Shown in pieces: positions 62,916 to 64,000 of a stretch of DNA of 64,000 nt (within the stretch, counting starts at the first letter, position 1; every line of letters begins with the position of its first letter). This DNA is from Maritimibacter sp. 55A14 (GTDB lineage Bacteria > Pseudomonadota > Alphaproteobacteria > Rhodobacterales > Rhodobacteraceae). Made by a program: the position numbers and the translations under genes. The notes under the pieces were generated by a model, which searched no databases, was not told the origin of the DNA, and saw only the letters and a list, made by a program, of their open reading frames with translations. The stretch spans positions 62,001-126,000 of the forward strand of contig NZ_QEYE01000002.1 of assembly GCF_003122205.1 (NCBI RefSeq), read 5' to 3'.

Positions 62916-63937
62916 CACGAGGCCCGCGCGTGCAAGGTTCCGGCGATCCCGGCCAGCGCCGCCGCTACCAGTTCCGGCCCCGCGCCAGGCCGTGCGGCCC
63001 CGTCCGAGAGCATCCGCCGCCACTGCCGCGCACCGGGACGGCCCGCGAATAGCCCCAGCATGTGGCGGGTGATCTGGTTGAGCCTGCCGCCCTGCGCGAG
63101 GTGATCCTCGATATAGGGCAGCATGGCGCGGACGGCATCTTCGGGCGTGCTGTCGGGTTCCATCGCGCCGAAAATCCGGCGATCCGCGGCGCACAGGATA
63201 TCGGCGGGCCGGTGATAGGCCGCGCGCCCCACCATCACCCCGTCGAGCCCCGCGGCAAGAAAGCCCTCGGCCTCGTCGAGCGATTCGATGCCGCCATTCA
63301 CGCTGATATGGAGCGCCGGGAACAGCCCTTTCATCCGCAGTACCAGATCATGGTCGAGCGGCGGGATATCGCGGTTTTCCTTCGGGCTGAGGCCCTCCAG
63401 CCAGGCCTTGCGCGCATGGATGGCGAAGCGGCCCACCCCCGTCGCGGCGACGCGCGCGATGAATTCGGGCAGCACCGTCTCGGGATCCTGGTCGTCAACC
63501 CCGATCCGGCATTTCACCGTCACCTCCACCGGCTGCGCCGCGATCATGGCCGCGCAGCATTCGGCCACCAGCCCCGGCTCCTTCATCAGCACCGCGCCGA
63601 ACGTGCCCGACTGCACCCGGTCCGACGGGCAGCCGACATTAAGGTTGATCTCGTCATAGCCCGCCTCGGCCCCCAGCCGCGCCGCCTCCGCCAGCTCCGT
63701 CGGGTCCGAGCCGCCCAGTTGCAGAGCGACGGGATGTTCCCCCGGCGAGTGTTCGAGCAGATGCACGGCATGACCCCGCACCAGCGCCGGCGCCGTCACC
63801 ATCTCGGTGTAGAGCAACGCCCGCCGGCTCAGGAGCCGGTGCAGAAGCCGGCAGTGCCTGTCCGTCCAGTCCATCATAGGCGCGACGCTTAAACGGGACG
63901 CATCGAGAATACTGTATTTTTTATCTTTATCAGCCAT
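62915..63937 (-). CDS. dusA: tRNA-dihydrouridine(20/20a) synthase
   Basis: 340-aa FMN enzyme reducing uridine 20/20a in the tRNA D-loop. TIM barrel with VAPMMDWTDRHCR (about 18-30), the active-site Cys103 in NLNVGCPSDRVQSG, RIGVDD and GGI-phosphate loop segments (SVNGGIES). Length and the DRVQSG signature fit DusA. The 63 bases after its start (63938-64000) contain nothing I can call. Confidence 0.95.
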   Translation of the reverse strand: MADKDKKYSILDASRLSVAPMMDWTDRHCRLLHRLLSRRALLYTEMVTAPALVRGHAVHLLEHSPGEHPVALQLGGSDPTELAEAARLGAEAGYDEINLNVGCPSDRVQSGTFGAVLMKEPGLVAECCAAMIAAQPVEVTVKCRIGVDDQDPETVLPEFIARVAATGVGRFAIHARKAWLEGLSPKENRDIPPLDHDLVLRMKGLFPALHISVNGGIESLDEAEGFLAAGLDGVMVGRAAYHRPADILCAADRRIFGAMEPDSTPEDAVRAMLPYIEDHLAQGGRLNQITRHMLGLFAGRPGARQWRRMLSDGAARPGAGPELVAAALAGIAGTLHARAS

Positions 63938-64000
63938 TTATCGCTCGGCCATCCAGCCCGTTCTTTTCTCATCGGTGCTCATTTGCGCCCGTGACCTGAC

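Noticed and set aside
1-64000. CRISPR arrays, insertion sequences, prophage, rRNA, origin, or further tRNAs
   Set aside because: No direct-repeat arrays, transposase or integrase motifs, rRNA stretches, DnaA-box clusters or other tRNA-like T-arm/CCA patterns were found by eye.

Overview
The window (about 67% G+C by eye) is chromosomal DNA of an alphaproteobacterium, most likely order Rhodobacterales (Rhodobacter/Roseobacter type). The evidence is gene order and protein type: a nuo operon with extra reading frames, argS-SPOR-nagZ-scpA-scpB, yceD-rpmF-plsX-fabH-ihfA-merR, a DksA with a single zinc-finger cysteine, the PIN/rRNA-methyltransferase pair seen in Rhodobacter, and many ATGA or TGATG gene overlaps. 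I see no insertion sequence, prophage, CRISPR array, rRNA or replication origin. There is one tRNA gene, tRNA-Pro(GGG).

Layout. 1-4481 (minus): start of the complex I operon, nuoA-B-C-[68-aa membrane protein]-D-[266-aa exported three-repeat protein]-nuoE, cut by the window edge. 4600-13986 (minus): leucine/isovalerate catabolism (liu): ivd, flavodoxin-like reductase, mccB, nitronate monooxygenase, macrodomain protein, mccA, GST, HMG-CoA lyase, methylglutaconyl-CoA hydratase, mostly with overlapping or near-touching ends. A sigma70-like promoter and an abutting palindrome precede ivd. 14092-16036 (minus): DegT aminotransferase and phosphoglycolate phosphatase. 16180-19366 (plus): glmU-glmS for UDP-GlcNAc. 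19377-23935: acyl-CoA synthetase with a lipoprotein, moaA, olsB, bamE. 24049-29410 (plus): yceD, rpmF, plsX, fabH, ihfA, merR, tRNA-Pro, dCTP deaminase. 29437-39505 (minus): FAD monooxygenase, cupin, small protein, scpB, scpA, nagZ, SPOR protein, argS, CPA antiporter, dgt. 39589-44515 (plus): iscA/erpA, SpoIIAA-like, P450, xth, and a hybrid histidine kinase broken by a 13-bp tandem duplication. 44488-46141 (minus): FAD hydroxylase and dksA. 46325-50049 (plus): a MoxR/VWA module with a lipoprotein and a 56-aa membrane protein. 50066-53673: a 93-aa protein, M48 peptidase, PIN protein, rRNA methyltransferase and a lipoprotein. 53849-59813 (minus): heterotetrameric sarcosine oxidase soxB // soxDAG, split by a small cassette. 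60026-63937: ccmI-ruvX-DUF1289 (plus), then a PhyH-like protein and dusA (minus).

How it fits together. Most genes are housekeeping: respiration, cell-wall precursors, phospholipid and fatty-acid initiation, chromosome condensation, Fe-S assembly, tRNA modification. Two catabolic units stand out. The liu operon takes isovaleryl-CoA to acetoacetate and acetyl-CoA; the sox genes oxidise sarcosine to glycine and 5,10-methylene-THF. The least explained parts are small proteins embedded in otherwise canonical operons: the exported repeat protein in nuo, the macrodomain in liu, the lipoprotein and 56-aa protein between MoxR and VWA, and the inverted-repeat/52-aa/106-aa/terminator cassette that separates soxB from soxDAG. 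The broken histidine kinase is the clearest single-locus anomaly.
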